The translations under genes and the position numbers were made by a program. The notes under the pieces were generated by a model. It saw nothing but the letters and a program-made list of their open reading frames with translations, searched no databases and was not told where the DNA came from. A stretch of 64,000 nt of DNA from JAKZRT01 sp965247915 (lineage in GTDB: Bacteria; Pseudomonadota; Alphaproteobacteria; Rhodobacterales; Rhodobacteraceae), in contig OZ252048.1 in assembly GCA_965247915.1 (NCBI GenBank), positions 3,348,001 through 3,412,000 on the forward strand, given 5' to 3'. Position 1 is the stretch's first letter; every line of letters starts with the position of its first letter. Shown here one piece after another: positions 24,743-33,156 of the stretch.

Positions 24743-25047
24743 TCTTTCAATGCCAAGGCCTCAGAACGTAGCTCCTTCACCTCGGGTGACGTCGCCTGAC
24801 GCGCCGTATCGCCGGACAGACGGCGTTTCCCTGCTTCGGGGAACTCCTTGGACCAGCTGTAATACAGACTCTCTGAGATGCCCTCGCGGCGACACAGTGC
24901 TGAGATGCTTTCCTCGCCCCGAAGACCCGCCAAAACAATGCGGATCTTCTCCTCGGCTGAATACGTTTGCCGGGTCTTGCGGCGGATGGTTTTGACCAGC
25001 CTGTCAGCCGAGGCTTTGCTGGTTCCGGATTGCTTGTTCATCTTCAC
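24667..25047 (-). CDS. IS3-family transposase OrfA (HTH)
   Basis: A 126-aa DNA-binding frame. The helix-turn-helix TYSAEEKIRIVLAGLRGEESISALCRREGISESLYYSW is standard for IS3 OrfA, and the C-terminal ALKECVADLILENRLLKK is a leucine-zipper-like coiled coil ending on the slippery A run. It is followed by OrfB in the -1 frame. Confidence 0.85.
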   Translation of the reverse strand: MKMNKQSGTSKASADRLVKTIRRKTRQTYSAEEKIRIVLAGLRGEESISALCRREGISESLYYSWSKEFPEAGKRRLSGDTARQATSPEVKELRSEALALKECVADLILENRLLKKSMTGDGGYEE

Positions 25048-25082
25048 TCCTTGACGGTTGCGATGAACCAGAAATCCTCCTG

Positions 25083-26003
25083 ATGCTAAACCCTCATATC
25101 TATCCCAAAGGCGCTGACGTCAGACACCCGGTGCAACTGGCAAGCGAGACCTCGCCGCCCTATTGGCGCTTGCGTGAGGTTCAGGCATTTCTCGCCTTCA
25201 TCAAGGCTGAGCGCTCACAAATGATCACAGCAGTGGCGATGCGAGGATTTCTCGGCCAGCAAAAAGACAATCGCTGGTGGCGCTTGATCTTACTGGGCAT
25301 TGAAACGCTCGAGGAAGAGCTTCAGGGAAAACCCGCCCCTGTGACAGATGTGATCGAGTGGCTGGCTGAATGGATGCGGGACGCTCGCCAGGAGCAGCGC
25401 GGATTGCTTCTTCTGACCGCACATCGGGCCAAGGGGCTTGAATTTGACGATGTCGTCATCCTTGATGGCGGCTGGCAACGGGCGTCGCCGGAGGGGGATC
25501 AGGATGCTCCGAGGCGGCTCTTCTACGTCGCCATGGCCAGAGCCAAGCGAAGCCTGGCGATCGTCGCCATGCAACGACGGCATCCCATCGTCGGGGACAA
25601 CATATCCGCTTTGTTGAAGCGTAACGTTGTCGGGAATGACAACGCAAATTCAGACTGTGGCCTGCGATACCAAATGATCGATCCAAGCATGATGAACCTG
25701 TCCTATGTCGGTCGATTGAAACCAGATCATCCTGCGCACGAGGCGCTTGCCAAGCTCCAGACAGGAGATCCCATTGAGATTGTCGATGTGAAAGATCATT
25801 GGCAGATCCGCACGAACTCTGGCGTCACAGTGGGACGAATGGCGCGCAGCTATCAGCCCCCCAAAGGTTTGAGCTTTGTACGAGGGAAAGTGATGGCCTT
25901 CATAAGATGGCGCAAAATCGACAACGATGAAGAATTCAGGGATAGGCTGCACCACGAAACGTGGGAAGTTGTCCTTCCAGAACTGGTCTTCAGACCGAAC
26001 TGA
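25083..26003 (+). pseudogene. C-terminal part of a RecQ/UvrD-type helicase, truncated by the IS3 element
   Basis: About 300 aa remain. The UvrD C-terminal helicase motifs are clear: LLTAHRAKGLEFDDVVIL (motif V) and PRRLFYVAMARAK (motif VI). After these comes a beta-rich tail (LSYVGRLKPDHPAHEALAKL to VVLPELVF) seen at the end of very long RecQ-family helicases of alphaproteobacteria. Walker A and motifs Ia-IV are absent, and the open frame starts exactly at the insertion-sequence end. The apparent ATG at 25083 is therefore not a native start, and the protein cannot be an active helicase. Confidence 0.7.
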
Positions 26004-26189
26004 TCCAGCCCATCCGTTTATCGAGGCAGGTAACGGCCCAAGGACGAAATGCTTCGCCCCGGTTTCTGCGCTGCGCAGATTGTTACGCCCAAAAGAGCCA
26101 CGAAAACTGGCCGCCGCCCTCAAGGCGACGGCGGTAGGACAGTTGCATAGACTTGGATCGATGCAGCGTAAGCGTCCGGTCTGACTGGC

Positions 26190-26777
26190 CTATTTTCTTG
26201 GTTTTTTCGGCTTCCAGCGTTTTGCAAGCCTCAGCACTTCGAGTTTAAGTTCGTCGGTTTCAGGCTGATTGGGGTCGAAGGCGTCACCGTACCAGTCTTT
26301 GAGATGATCGTGCTCCGGGTGCTTTGGATCGGCCATGGCGTCGAGGAACTCGTAGTAGCCGGGGAAGCCGCCGACACCTTCGGGCGGGCATTTGCCGGTG
26401 ACCTCGGTCAGTCTGGGATAGAGTTCGCCGGGGATGGGATCAGTGATCCTGCCGATTCTGATTTTGTGTTCCCAGCTGTCGCCAAAATCATAGATGTAGT
26501 TGATCGTCTTCTTGCCGGTGTCCTCGATCACGTGGCCTAGGGTGGTTTTGTTGGCGGGCAGGTCTTCACCGCCAAAATCGGGGTCCGCGATACCCCATGT
26601 GGCACGGGCTGCTTCGAACATGTAGAGATGCGAGTTGGTCCAGCCCATGGCGGCCTGCAGTGTCAGGTGCAGCCGGTCCAGCCGGATATCGGCAGGCACC
26701 TGCAGGGTGCGGGTGACAGCGGGCTCGATGTCTTGCAGGGTGACTTTGATCTCGATGGGCCGTGTTGCATCAATCAC
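26190..26777 (-). CDS. pRiA4b ORF-3-family protein
   Basis: A 195-aa protein of the plasmid pRiA4b ORF-3 family, found on plasmids and islands with no settled function. The family pattern IKVTLQDIEPAVTRTLQVP is followed by MGWTNSHLYMF and YDFGDSWEHKI. Its start codon, ATG 26777, and the first residues (MIDATRP) lie within the terminal inverted repeat of the neighbouring IS5 element (26757-26780). The native N-terminus was therefore probably replaced, although nearly all of the conserved domain remains. Confidence 0.75.
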   Translation of the reverse strand: MIDATRPIEIKVTLQDIEPAVTRTLQVPADIRLDRLHLTLQAAMGWTNSHLYMFEAARATWGIADPDFGGEDLPANKTTLGHVIEDTGKKTINYIYDFGDSWEHKIRIGRITDPIPGELYPRLTEVTGKCPPEGVGGFPGYYEFLDAMADPKHPEHDHLKDWYGDAFDPNQPETDELKLEVLRLAKRWKPKKPRK

Positions 26778-27859
26778 CGGACAAGCGCGGAGTACCCTTA
26801 CCCGTGAAAATGGTCAGCCAACTGACTCAAACCTGGCACAGCCAAGTTCGGTCATTCTGTTAAGAGCCCGCACACCGATCTGTGCCTCAGTTTTCTGATT
26901 TTCGAACCGCCGCGATCTCAGTTTCGGCCCGATCACACTTTTCCAACGACCAATTTGTGCTTCCGCGCGACTGCGCTGATTGTAGCCGCTTCTGACTTGC
27001 CATGCCAGTCGGCCGTACGTCTGTATCTGGGCGATGTGCTGGTCGCGGAGGGATGGATCATCGCGCGATTTCAGGGCGAGAACGGCGTTTTTTGGCGGTG
27101 GAATGATGACCTCGACTGCATCGCCAAAACGCGCCGTGAGCAGATTTCTGGTCGGGGTGCCGTCATAGGCCCCATCCGCCAGAAATCGCGAAACCGGCCC
27201 GTCGAACTGATCCAGAAGCCCGGGCAAGGCCGTGCTATCGCCGACGTGGTCCAGCGTCAGATCCGAGCAGATGATCTCGCCGGTTGTGAGGTCCAGGCCG
27301 AGGTGTAGCTTTCTCCACGATTTGCGTTTGGCCTTTGTTTCATGCTTGACCTGCAGCCACTCGCCCTCGCCAAAGATCTTCAATCCAGTACTGTCCATGG
27401 TCAGATGGATCGGCTCGGTTCTGTCGACCCGAGGCTTTGCAGGCAATCTCAAGCCGAGCCCGCGGCGCGACAGTGTTGAGAAATCCGGCACCGGAATGTC
27501 TACTCCCATCAGCCGAGCGATGCTGCGCATCAGCCCTTGGGTCTGGCGCAGCGGTAGTTTGTAAATCGTACGCAGAGTCAGGCAGGTCTCGATCGAAATG
27601 TTCGAATATTTCGGCTGACCTCCCGGAGTCGTCCGGCGCGGCGCTCGCCATTGTTTCAGCGTATCGTCAGTGACCCAGATGGTCAGATCGCCACGACGCC
27701 GCAGGATTTCGGTGTACTCCGCCCAATTTGTCACCCGATATCGTTTCTTCGGAAACTTGTGGCGACGAGCAGCGTTGAATTTATGCGGCATTCAAGTGTC
27801 CAGATCAGAGGTGGAGCACCCGATTACCAGAACTACCTGTGTTCGTGCAACAACGTCCC
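26757..27859 (-). mobile_element. IS5-family insertion sequence (about 1.1 kb)
   Basis: Imperfect terminal repeats, GGGCCGTGTTGCATCAATCA at 26757 onward and the complement of GGGACGTTGTTGCACGAACA ending at 27859, enclose one transposase gene. No target duplication is apparent. It lies between the pRiA4b gene and the region downstream of proS, marking the right edge of the mobile mosaic. Confidence 0.7.
26814..27791 (-). CDS. IS5-family transposase
   Basis: A 325-aa DDE transposase, apparently complete. The N-terminal region (YRVTNWAEYTEILRRRGDLTIW) and DUF772-like helix (LTLRTIYKLPLRQTQGLMRS) precede the DDE catalytic part: the first Asp in LTMDSTGLKIFGEGEW, the second in FLADGAYDGTP, and the C-terminal Arg/Glu helix in YNQRSRAEAQIGRWKSVIG. 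It is unlike the split IS5-type element at 55.5-57.6 kb. Confidence 0.88.
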   Translation of the reverse strand: MPHKFNAARRHKFPKKRYRVTNWAEYTEILRRRGDLTIWVTDDTLKQWRAPRRTTPGGQPKYSNISIETCLTLRTIYKLPLRQTQGLMRSIARLMGVDIPVPDFSTLSRRGLGLRLPAKPRVDRTEPIHLTMDSTGLKIFGEGEWLQVKHETKAKRKSWRKLHLGLDLTTGEIICSDLTLDHVGDSTALPGLLDQFDGPVSRFLADGAYDGTPTRNLLTARFGDAVEVIIPPPKNAVLALKSRDDPSLRDQHIAQIQTYGRLAWQVRSGYNQRSRAEAQIGRWKSVIGPKLRSRRFENQKTEAQIGVRALNRMTELGCARFESVG

Positions 27860-27916
27860 TGCTCTTCAATTCTTGGCGGAATTATCCCGGGAGCTGTCGA
27901 GCGGCCAATGGACAAT

Positions 27917-27931
27917 GGGGGCAGAGCCCCC
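27917..27931. repeat. GC hairpin downstream of proS
   Basis: GGGGGC-AGA-GCCCCC lies 42 bp past the proS stop. There is no following T-run, so it may reduce read-through or be one of the dispersed G/C repeats rather than a classical terminator. Confidence 0.4.
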
Positions 27932-27972
27932 TGCCAGCGGCGACGCGCACAATCGCCGCGCAAATCCATATT

Positions 27973-29310
27973 TCAGACGCCCGCGTAGACCCCAGCAACC
28001 CGATCAACCGCGACCTCGGCCGACATCTCTTCGGCCTCGCCCGTCCGCCGCGAGGCCAATTCAACCACCCCGTTCTTCAACCCCCGCGGCCCCACTGTGA
28101 TCCGCCAGGGCAGGCCGATCAGGTCCATGGTGGCGAACTTGGCCCCGGCGCGTTCGCCGCGGTCGTCGTAGAGCGGCTCCAGTCCTTTGTCGTTCAGAGC
28201 CTTGTAAAGCCCCTCGCAGGCCGCATCACACACGCTGTCGCCCTGGCGCAGATTCACGATCCCCACCGGGAACGGCGTGACACCCTCGGGCCAGATGATG
28301 CCGTTCTCGTCGTGGCTGGCCTCGATGATTGCGCCCACCAGGCGGCTAACCCCGATCCCGTGCGAGCCCATGTGGACCGGCACTTTGTTCCCCTCGGCGT
28401 CATTGACCGTCGCGCCCATAGCATCGGAATATTTGGTGCCGAAATAGAAGATCTGGCCAACCTCGATGCCCCTCGCGACGCGCTGGCGATCTTTGGGGAC
28501 TTTCGCGAACGCCTCGGGATCGTGGGTCTCGTCAGTGCGCGCATAGCGCGAGGTAAATTCTTCCAGCACCGCGTGGCAGGCGTCGTGGTCGTCGTAATCG
28601 ATGTCGCGGTCGCCAAATCTCAGATCGGCGACCGCGCTGTCATAAAAAACCTCGCTCTCGCCGGTCGCTGCGAGGACCAGAAATTCATGGGTGTTATCGC
28701 CGCCAATCGGCCCCGCAGCCGCGCGCATCGGTATCGCCTGCAGCCCCATCCGCTCAAAGGTGCGCAGGTAGCTGACCAGATGCCGGTTATAGGCGTGCAG
28801 AGCATCTTCCTTGGTCAGGTCGAAATTATAGCCGTCCTTCATGTAGAACTCGCGGCCCCGCATGACCCCGAACCGCGGCCGCACCTCGTCGCGAAACTTC
28901 CACTGGATGTGATAAAGCGTCAGCGGCAGGTCTTTGTAGCTGGTCACATGAGCGCGGAAAATGTCGGTAATCAGCTCTTCGTTGGTGGGCCCGTAAAGCA
29001 TGTCGCGGTCGTGGCGGTCACGCACGCGCAGCATTTCGGGGCCATAAGCGTCATAGCGCCCGCTTTCGCGCCACAGATCGGCCGATTGCAGGGTCGGCAT
29101 CAACAGCGGAATATGCCCGGCGCGTATCTGTTCCTCGTGGACGATGCGTTCGATATTGCGCAGCACCCGAAAGCCCAGCGGCAACCAGGAATAAATACCG
29201 GCGGCGGCCTGTTTTATCATGCCGGCACGCAGCATCAGCCGGTGACTGGCGATCTGCGCCTCGGACGGCGTTTCCCTGAGAACGGGCAGAAAATAGCGGG
29301 ACAGGCGCAT
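27973..29310 (-). CDS. proS: Prolyl-tRNA synthetase, short alphaproteobacterial type
   Basis: It charges tRNA-Pro with proline in the cytoplasm. It is 445 aa, the short form without the inserted editing domain. Class II motifs can be read: motif 1 around GHIPLLMPTLQSADLWRESG, motif 2 in IQWKFRDEVRPRFGVMRGRE, motif 3 in MGSHGIGVSRLVGAIIEASHD. ATG 29310 opens MRLSRYFLPVLRE after GAGGAG, matching the family start; two upstream in-frame ATGs are less likely. The anticodon-binding domain occupies the last 110 aa. An essential core gene: it marks the return to backbone DNA, diverging from the SLC13 permease. Confidence 0.95.
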   Translation of the reverse strand: MRLSRYFLPVLRETPSEAQIASHRLMLRAGMIKQAAAGIYSWLPLGFRVLRNIERIVHEEQIRAGHIPLLMPTLQSADLWRESGRYDAYGPEMLRVRDRHDRDMLYGPTNEELITDIFRAHVTSYKDLPLTLYHIQWKFRDEVRPRFGVMRGREFYMKDGYNFDLTKEDALHAYNRHLVSYLRTFERMGLQAIPMRAAAGPIGGDNTHEFLVLAATGESEVFYDSAVADLRFGDRDIDYDDHDACHAVLEEFTSRYARTDETHDPEAFAKVPKDRQRVARGIEVGQIFYFGTKYSDAMGATVNDAEGNKVPVHMGSHGIGVSRLVGAIIEASHDENGIIWPEGVTPFPVGIVNLRQGDSVCDAACEGLYKALNDKGLEPLYDDRGERAGAKFATMDLIGLPWRITVGPRGLKNGVVELASRRTGEAEEMSAEVAVDRVAGVYAGV

Positions 29311-29522
29311 CTGCGCTCCTCGGGGTTCGTAGCGTCGGGCCGGGTCTATGGGTTTGCTCATGCGCAAACAAGAGCGCGCGACGCATTCCCGATCCCCAAA
29401 ACTTGCAGACGCTCCGCCGAAATTGCCCTGATACCAGCGAAAACCGGAATTGATTGGTGACAACCGTCGGGGAAACGGGCGTAGTGGAGAAAGACACCGG
29501 ACAGCAGTCAGAGGGAACGGCA

Positions 29523-31406
29523 GTGGAACCGATTTCGTTTACCTACGAGATGGGCGTCGTGATGGCGATGTTGGCCTTCACCGTCTTTCTGTTCGTCTCG
29601 GAGATTATCCGCATCGATCTGGCGGCCATCCTGGTGCTGGTTCTGATCGGCATTCTCAGTTACATGCCTGGGCTGGACCGTCTGGCCGATGTCAATCGCC
29701 TGTTCGACGGCTTTGCGTCGAACGCGGTGATCTCGATCATCGCGGTGATGATCGTCGGTGCGGGCCTCGACAAGACCGGGATCATGAACAAGGTCGCGGC
29801 GGTGATCCTGAAGCACGGCGGCACGACCGAGAAGCGGATATTGCCGATTGTGGCGGGGACGGTGGGGGCGATCTCGTCGTTTTTGCAAAACGTTGGCGCG
29901 GCGGCGCTGTTTTTGCCGGTGGTCAGCCGGATATCGACCCGGTCGGGCGTCCCGCTCAGCCGGTTGCTGATGCCGATGGGGTTTTGCGCAATCCTGGGCG
30001 GCACCATGACGATGGTCGGCAGCTCGCCCCTGATCTTGCTCAACGATCTGATCCTGACCGCCAATACCGGCCTGCCGGACGATCAAAAGATGGCCCCGTT
30101 CGGCCTCTTCTCGGTCACGCCGATCGGATTGGCCCTAATCACTACCGGCATTCTCTATTTTCTGCTCTTGGGACGCTGGGTGCTGCCTTCGGGTGGTGCG
30201 TCGGACAGCACCGGGACGGGCCAGGGAACGCAGGAATATATGAAGCGTGTCTATGGCCTCAAGGCGGATGTTTTCGAGGTTATCGTTCCGGCGGAAAGCG
30301 ATCTGGTCGGAAAAGTGCTGGCCGATATCAACCATGAAAGCCACCTTTATATCATCTCGACCTTCTATCGCGGCAAAACCTCGATGGTGCAGGTGCTGAC
30401 CGCCGAGATCGCCGCACCCTGCCGGTTGGCGATCATCGGCCACCGCACGGCGGTCGAACGGTTCGCCGCGAAATTCGGGCTTGAGGTGATGCCGAAACTG
30501 GAATTTTTTGTCGAAGACTTCGCCCCGACCAACGCCGGTATCGCCGAGGTGGTGATCCCGCCCGACAGCAAGGTTGTGGGCAAATGCCCGCGCGAATTGC
30601 TGTTTCGCAAAACCTATGGTCTGTCGCTGCTGGCCATTCATCGCGGCGAAGAGACGCTCAGCCACGTAGAAACCGACGATCACACGTCGACCCAGATCGG
30701 GCTGGTCGAGTTTCGGGCCGGCGACATGCTGGTGGCCCATACCAAATGGGAGAACCTGACCCGCCTGAAACAAAACCGCGATTTCGTGATCGTCACCACC
30801 GACTTTCCGCAGGAAGAGCTGCGGCCGCAGAAAGTCGGCTGGGCGCTGTTGTTCTTTGTCGTTGTGCTGTCGCTGATAATTTTTACCGATATCCGCCTGT
30901 CATTGTGCCTGCTGACCGGGGCCGTGGGTATGCTGCTGGCCCGGGTGCTGAGCATCGACGAGGCTTACAACGCCGTCGGCTGGAACACGGTGTTCCTGCT
31001 GGCCTCGCTGATCCCCCTGGGTCAGGCGGTGCAAAACACCGGCACGGCAGAGTGGATCGCGCAGAATATCCTGCAAGTCCTTGACGGTTGGCCGCTCTGG
31101 TCGCTGCAGGCCGGGGTGGCGATTCTGGCCACGGCGTTTTCGCTGGTGATGTCGAACGTCGGCGCGACGGTGCTGCTGGTGCCGCTTGCAGTCTCGATTG
31201 CCGTGGCTGCGGGCGGCAATCCGGCGGTCTTCGCGTTGACGGTGGCGATTTCGACCTCGAACTCGTTCATCATTCCCACCCATCAGGTCAACGCGCTTAT
31301 CATGGGGCCTGCGGGATACCGCGTCATCGATTTTGTCCGCTCGGGTGGCATAATGACGGTGCTTTTTCTGGTGGTATCGCTTCTCATTCTGAACCTGCTC
31401 TACTAG
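29523..31406 (+). CDS. SLC13-family permease with two TrkA-C domains
   Basis: An inner-membrane transporter of about 627 aa. Membrane helices (for example MGVVMAMLAFTVFLFVSEI and AVISIIAVMIVGAG) form two blocks of the CitT/DASS fold, separated by two TrkA_C/RCK regions (VYGLKADVFEVIVPAES and NAGIAEVVIPPDSKVVG). The signature NVGAAALFLPVV recurs in the second half as SNVGATVLLVPLA. Such proteins move sulfate, dicarboxylates or other anions with sodium. GTG 29523 is preferred because AGAGGGA precedes it; the frame is open from GTG 29454, which would add 23 aa. Confidence 0.85.
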   Translation: MEPISFTYEMGVVMAMLAFTVFLFVSEIIRIDLAAILVLVLIGILSYMPGLDRLADVNRLFDGFASNAVISIIAVMIVGAGLDKTGIMNKVAAVILKHGGTTEKRILPIVAGTVGAISSFLQNVGAAALFLPVVSRISTRSGVPLSRLLMPMGFCAILGGTMTMVGSSPLILLNDLILTANTGLPDDQKMAPFGLFSVTPIGLALITTGILYFLLLGRWVLPSGGASDSTGTGQGTQEYMKRVYGLKADVFEVIVPAESDLVGKVLADINHESHLYIISTFYRGKTSMVQVLTAEIAAPCRLAIIGHRTAVERFAAKFGLEVMPKLEFFVEDFAPTNAGIAEVVIPPDSKVVGKCPRELLFRKTYGLSLLAIHRGEETLSHVETDDHTSTQIGLVEFRAGDMLVAHTKWENLTRLKQNRDFVIVTTDFPQEELRPQKVGWALLFFVVVLSLIIFTDIRLSLCLLTGAVGMLLARVLSIDEAYNAVGWNTVFLLASLIPLGQAVQNTGTAEWIAQNILQVLDGWPLWSLQAGVAILATAFSLVMSNVGATVLLVPLAVSIAVAAGGNPAVFALTVAISTSNSFIIPTHQVNALIMGPAGYRVIDFVRSGGIMTVLFLVVSLLILNLLY

Positions 31407-31416
31407 ATTACCGGTC

Positions 31417-32484
31417 ATGGCATTACCGGTCAGAGATCAGCTGCGATACTGGGGCGTTGTCATTGCCGTCCTGGTGCTGGCCCTGTGGTTTCTGGGCGAT
31501 GTGATGCTGCCCTTCGTGCTGGGCGGCGCGCTGGCCTATTTGCTGGACCCCATTGCCGACCGGCTGCAACGGCTAGGGCTGGGGCGGCTGATGTCGGTGA
31601 TTGTCATCACATTTTTGGCGGTGGTCGTCCTGGTTCTTGCCGCGCTTTTGGTGCTGCCGACACTGACAAACCAGGCCACCGCGCTTTTTGAAAGCGCGCC
31701 CGAGATTGCGCGGAACCTTCTGGGATGGCTGGCCGAACGTTTCCCCGATATCGTTGACGAGGGCTCGGCGCTGCGTCAGTCGCTGGATCAGATCGGCGCC
31801 AGCCTTCAGGAAAAAGGCGGCGCGGTGGTGAGCCGGATATTCACCTCGGCGCTTGGTCTGGTCAACGTGCTGGTGATCGTGGTTCTGACCCCCGTGGTGA
31901 CGTTTTATCTGCTGCTGGACTGGGACCGGATGGTCGGCAAGATCAACGACCTGTTGCCGCTCGATCACGCCCCCAAGATCCGCAAAATCGCCCGCGACAT
32001 CGACGCAACGCTGGCTTCGTTCATCCGCGGGCAGGGCACGGTCTGCCTGATTTTGGGCACCTATTACGCGGTGGCCCTGATGCTGGCCGGGTTGCAGTTC
32101 GGGCTGGTGGTCGGATTTGTCGCCGGGCTGATTTCGTTCATTCCTTACGTCGGCGCGCTGGTCGGCGGGGCGCTGGCCATCGGGCTGGCGCTGTTCCAGT
32201 TCTGGGGCGAGTGGTGGATGATCGGCATCATCGCCACGATATTCTTTGTCGGCCAGATGTTCGAGGGCAACATCCTGACCCCGAACCTGGTCGGGTCCAG
32301 CGTCGGCCTGCACCCGGTCTGGCTGATCTTCGCGCTGTCGGTGTTTGGCACGCTGTTCGGCTTTGTCGGCATGCTGGTCGCGGTCCCGTTGGCAGCATCG
32401 ATCGGGGTGCTGGCCCGGTTCGGCATCTCCGAGTACCTGGAAAGCCTGCTTTACAAGGGCCAGGCCGGACGCCGCGACGACTAG
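31417..32484 (+). CDS. AI-2E family (PerM-like) membrane permease
   Basis: A 355-aa inner-membrane protein with about eight helices. The N-terminal VIAVLVLALWFLGDVMLPFVLGGALAYLLDP and C-terminal LVGSSVGLHPVWLIFALSVFGTLFGF are family hallmarks. Members are proposed to export AI-2 or act as antiporters; the substrate is unknown here. It is 10 bp after the SLC13 gene and directly abuts hdaA (TAG ATG), an arrangement conserved in alphaproteobacteria. Confidence 0.88.
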   Translation: MALPVRDQLRYWGVVIAVLVLALWFLGDVMLPFVLGGALAYLLDPIADRLQRLGLGRLMSVIVITFLAVVVLVLAALLVLPTLTNQATALFESAPEIARNLLGWLAERFPDIVDEGSALRQSLDQIGASLQEKGGAVVSRIFTSALGLVNVLVIVVLTPVVTFYLLLDWDRMVGKINDLLPLDHAPKIRKIARDIDATLASFIRGQGTVCLILGTYYAVALMLAGLQFGLVVGFVAGLISFIPYVGALVGGALAIGLALFQFWGEWWMIGIIATIFFVGQMFEGNILTPNLVGSSVGLHPVWLIFALSVFGTLFGFVGMLVAVPLAASIGVLARFGISEYLESLLYKGQAGRRDD

Positions 32485-33156
32485 ATGACGCAGCAACTGA
32501 CCTTCGATCTGCCCGTTCGAGCGGCTTTGGGGCGCGATGACTTTTTTGTCTCGCCCGCCAATGCAACCGCGCTGGCAACAGTCGAGGGGTTCGCGGACTG
32601 GCCGCAGGGCAAGCTGGTGCTGGTTGGCAGCGCGGGCACTGGTAAAACCCATCTGGCCCATGTTTTCGCGGCGTTGTCGCGGGGCCGGGTCGTGACCGCC
32701 GTTGACCTCTTGTCCGACCGGCTTCCTGATCTGGCGCAAGTTCCGCTGGCGATGGACGGGGCAGACCGGGTGGCTGACGAGACCAGCCTCTTGCACCTGC
32801 ACAACCTGATGGCTGAGCGTGGCCACGCCTTTTTGATGACCGCGCGCCAGCCGCCGGCGCGCTGGACCACCACACTGCCCGATCTGGCCAGCCGCCTGTC
32901 CGCAAGCCCGCTGGCGCGGCTCGACTCGCCCGACGACGCGCTTTTGGCGGCGGTGCTGGCCAAGCAGTTCCTGGACCGCCAGCTGAGGCCGCCCGCCAAC
33001 CTGATCCCCTATCTGGTGACCCGGATGGAACGCTCGCTGGCCAACGCGGCGCGTCTGGTCGCAGTACTTGACGCGGCAGCTCTGTCAGAAAGACGCAACA
33101 TATCGCGCGCGCTTGCCGCGGACCTGCTGGACAATGCGGCCGCGAAGGGCGCATAA
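32485..33156 (+). CDS. hdaA: DnaA-related regulator HdaA
   Basis: A 223-aa protein of the DnaA/Hda family that binds the sliding clamp and promotes DnaA-ATP hydrolysis, limiting re-initiation of replication. The Walker A loop is VGSAGTGKTHLA at about 47-58. The Walker B-like strand PLAMDGADRVADE, the sensor-type region FLMTARQPPARW and LPDLASRLSASPLARL follow. It starts at the base after the permease stop and overlaps the ppk1 start region, as in many alphaproteobacteria. Confidence 0.9.
   Translation: MTQQLTFDLPVRAALGRDDFFVSPANATALATVEGFADWPQGKLVLVGSAGTGKTHLAHVFAALSRGRVVTAVDLLSDRLPDLAQVPLAMDGADRVADETSLLHLHNLMAERGHAFLMTARQPPARWTTTLPDLASRLSASPLARLDSPDDALLAAVLAKQFLDRQLRPPANLIPYLVTRMERSLANAARLVAVLDAAALSERRNISRALAADLLDNAAAKGA

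Larger units (their letters stand above)
23654..25088 (-). mobile_element. IS3-family insertion sequence (ends approximate)
   Basis: Two overlapping frames, orfA and orfB, are bounded by imperfect inverted ends sharing GGAGG..TCTGGTTC (near 23661-23676 and the complement near 25065-25080). The exact termini and target duplication could not be fixed. The right end touches the truncated helicase gene and the left end the small phage gene, so the insertion split the phage-type element from whatever lay beyond. Confidence 0.65.

Noticed and set aside
26757..27859. Target duplication of the IS5 element
   Set aside because: Flanks CGAT and TGCT do not match; the ends may be misplaced by a few bases or the duplication was lost.
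31573..32826. 417-codon minus-strand frame opposite the AI-2E permease and hdaA genes
   Set aside because: Rich in Gln/Arg/His with no domain; the codon pattern matches an antisense shadow of the permease.
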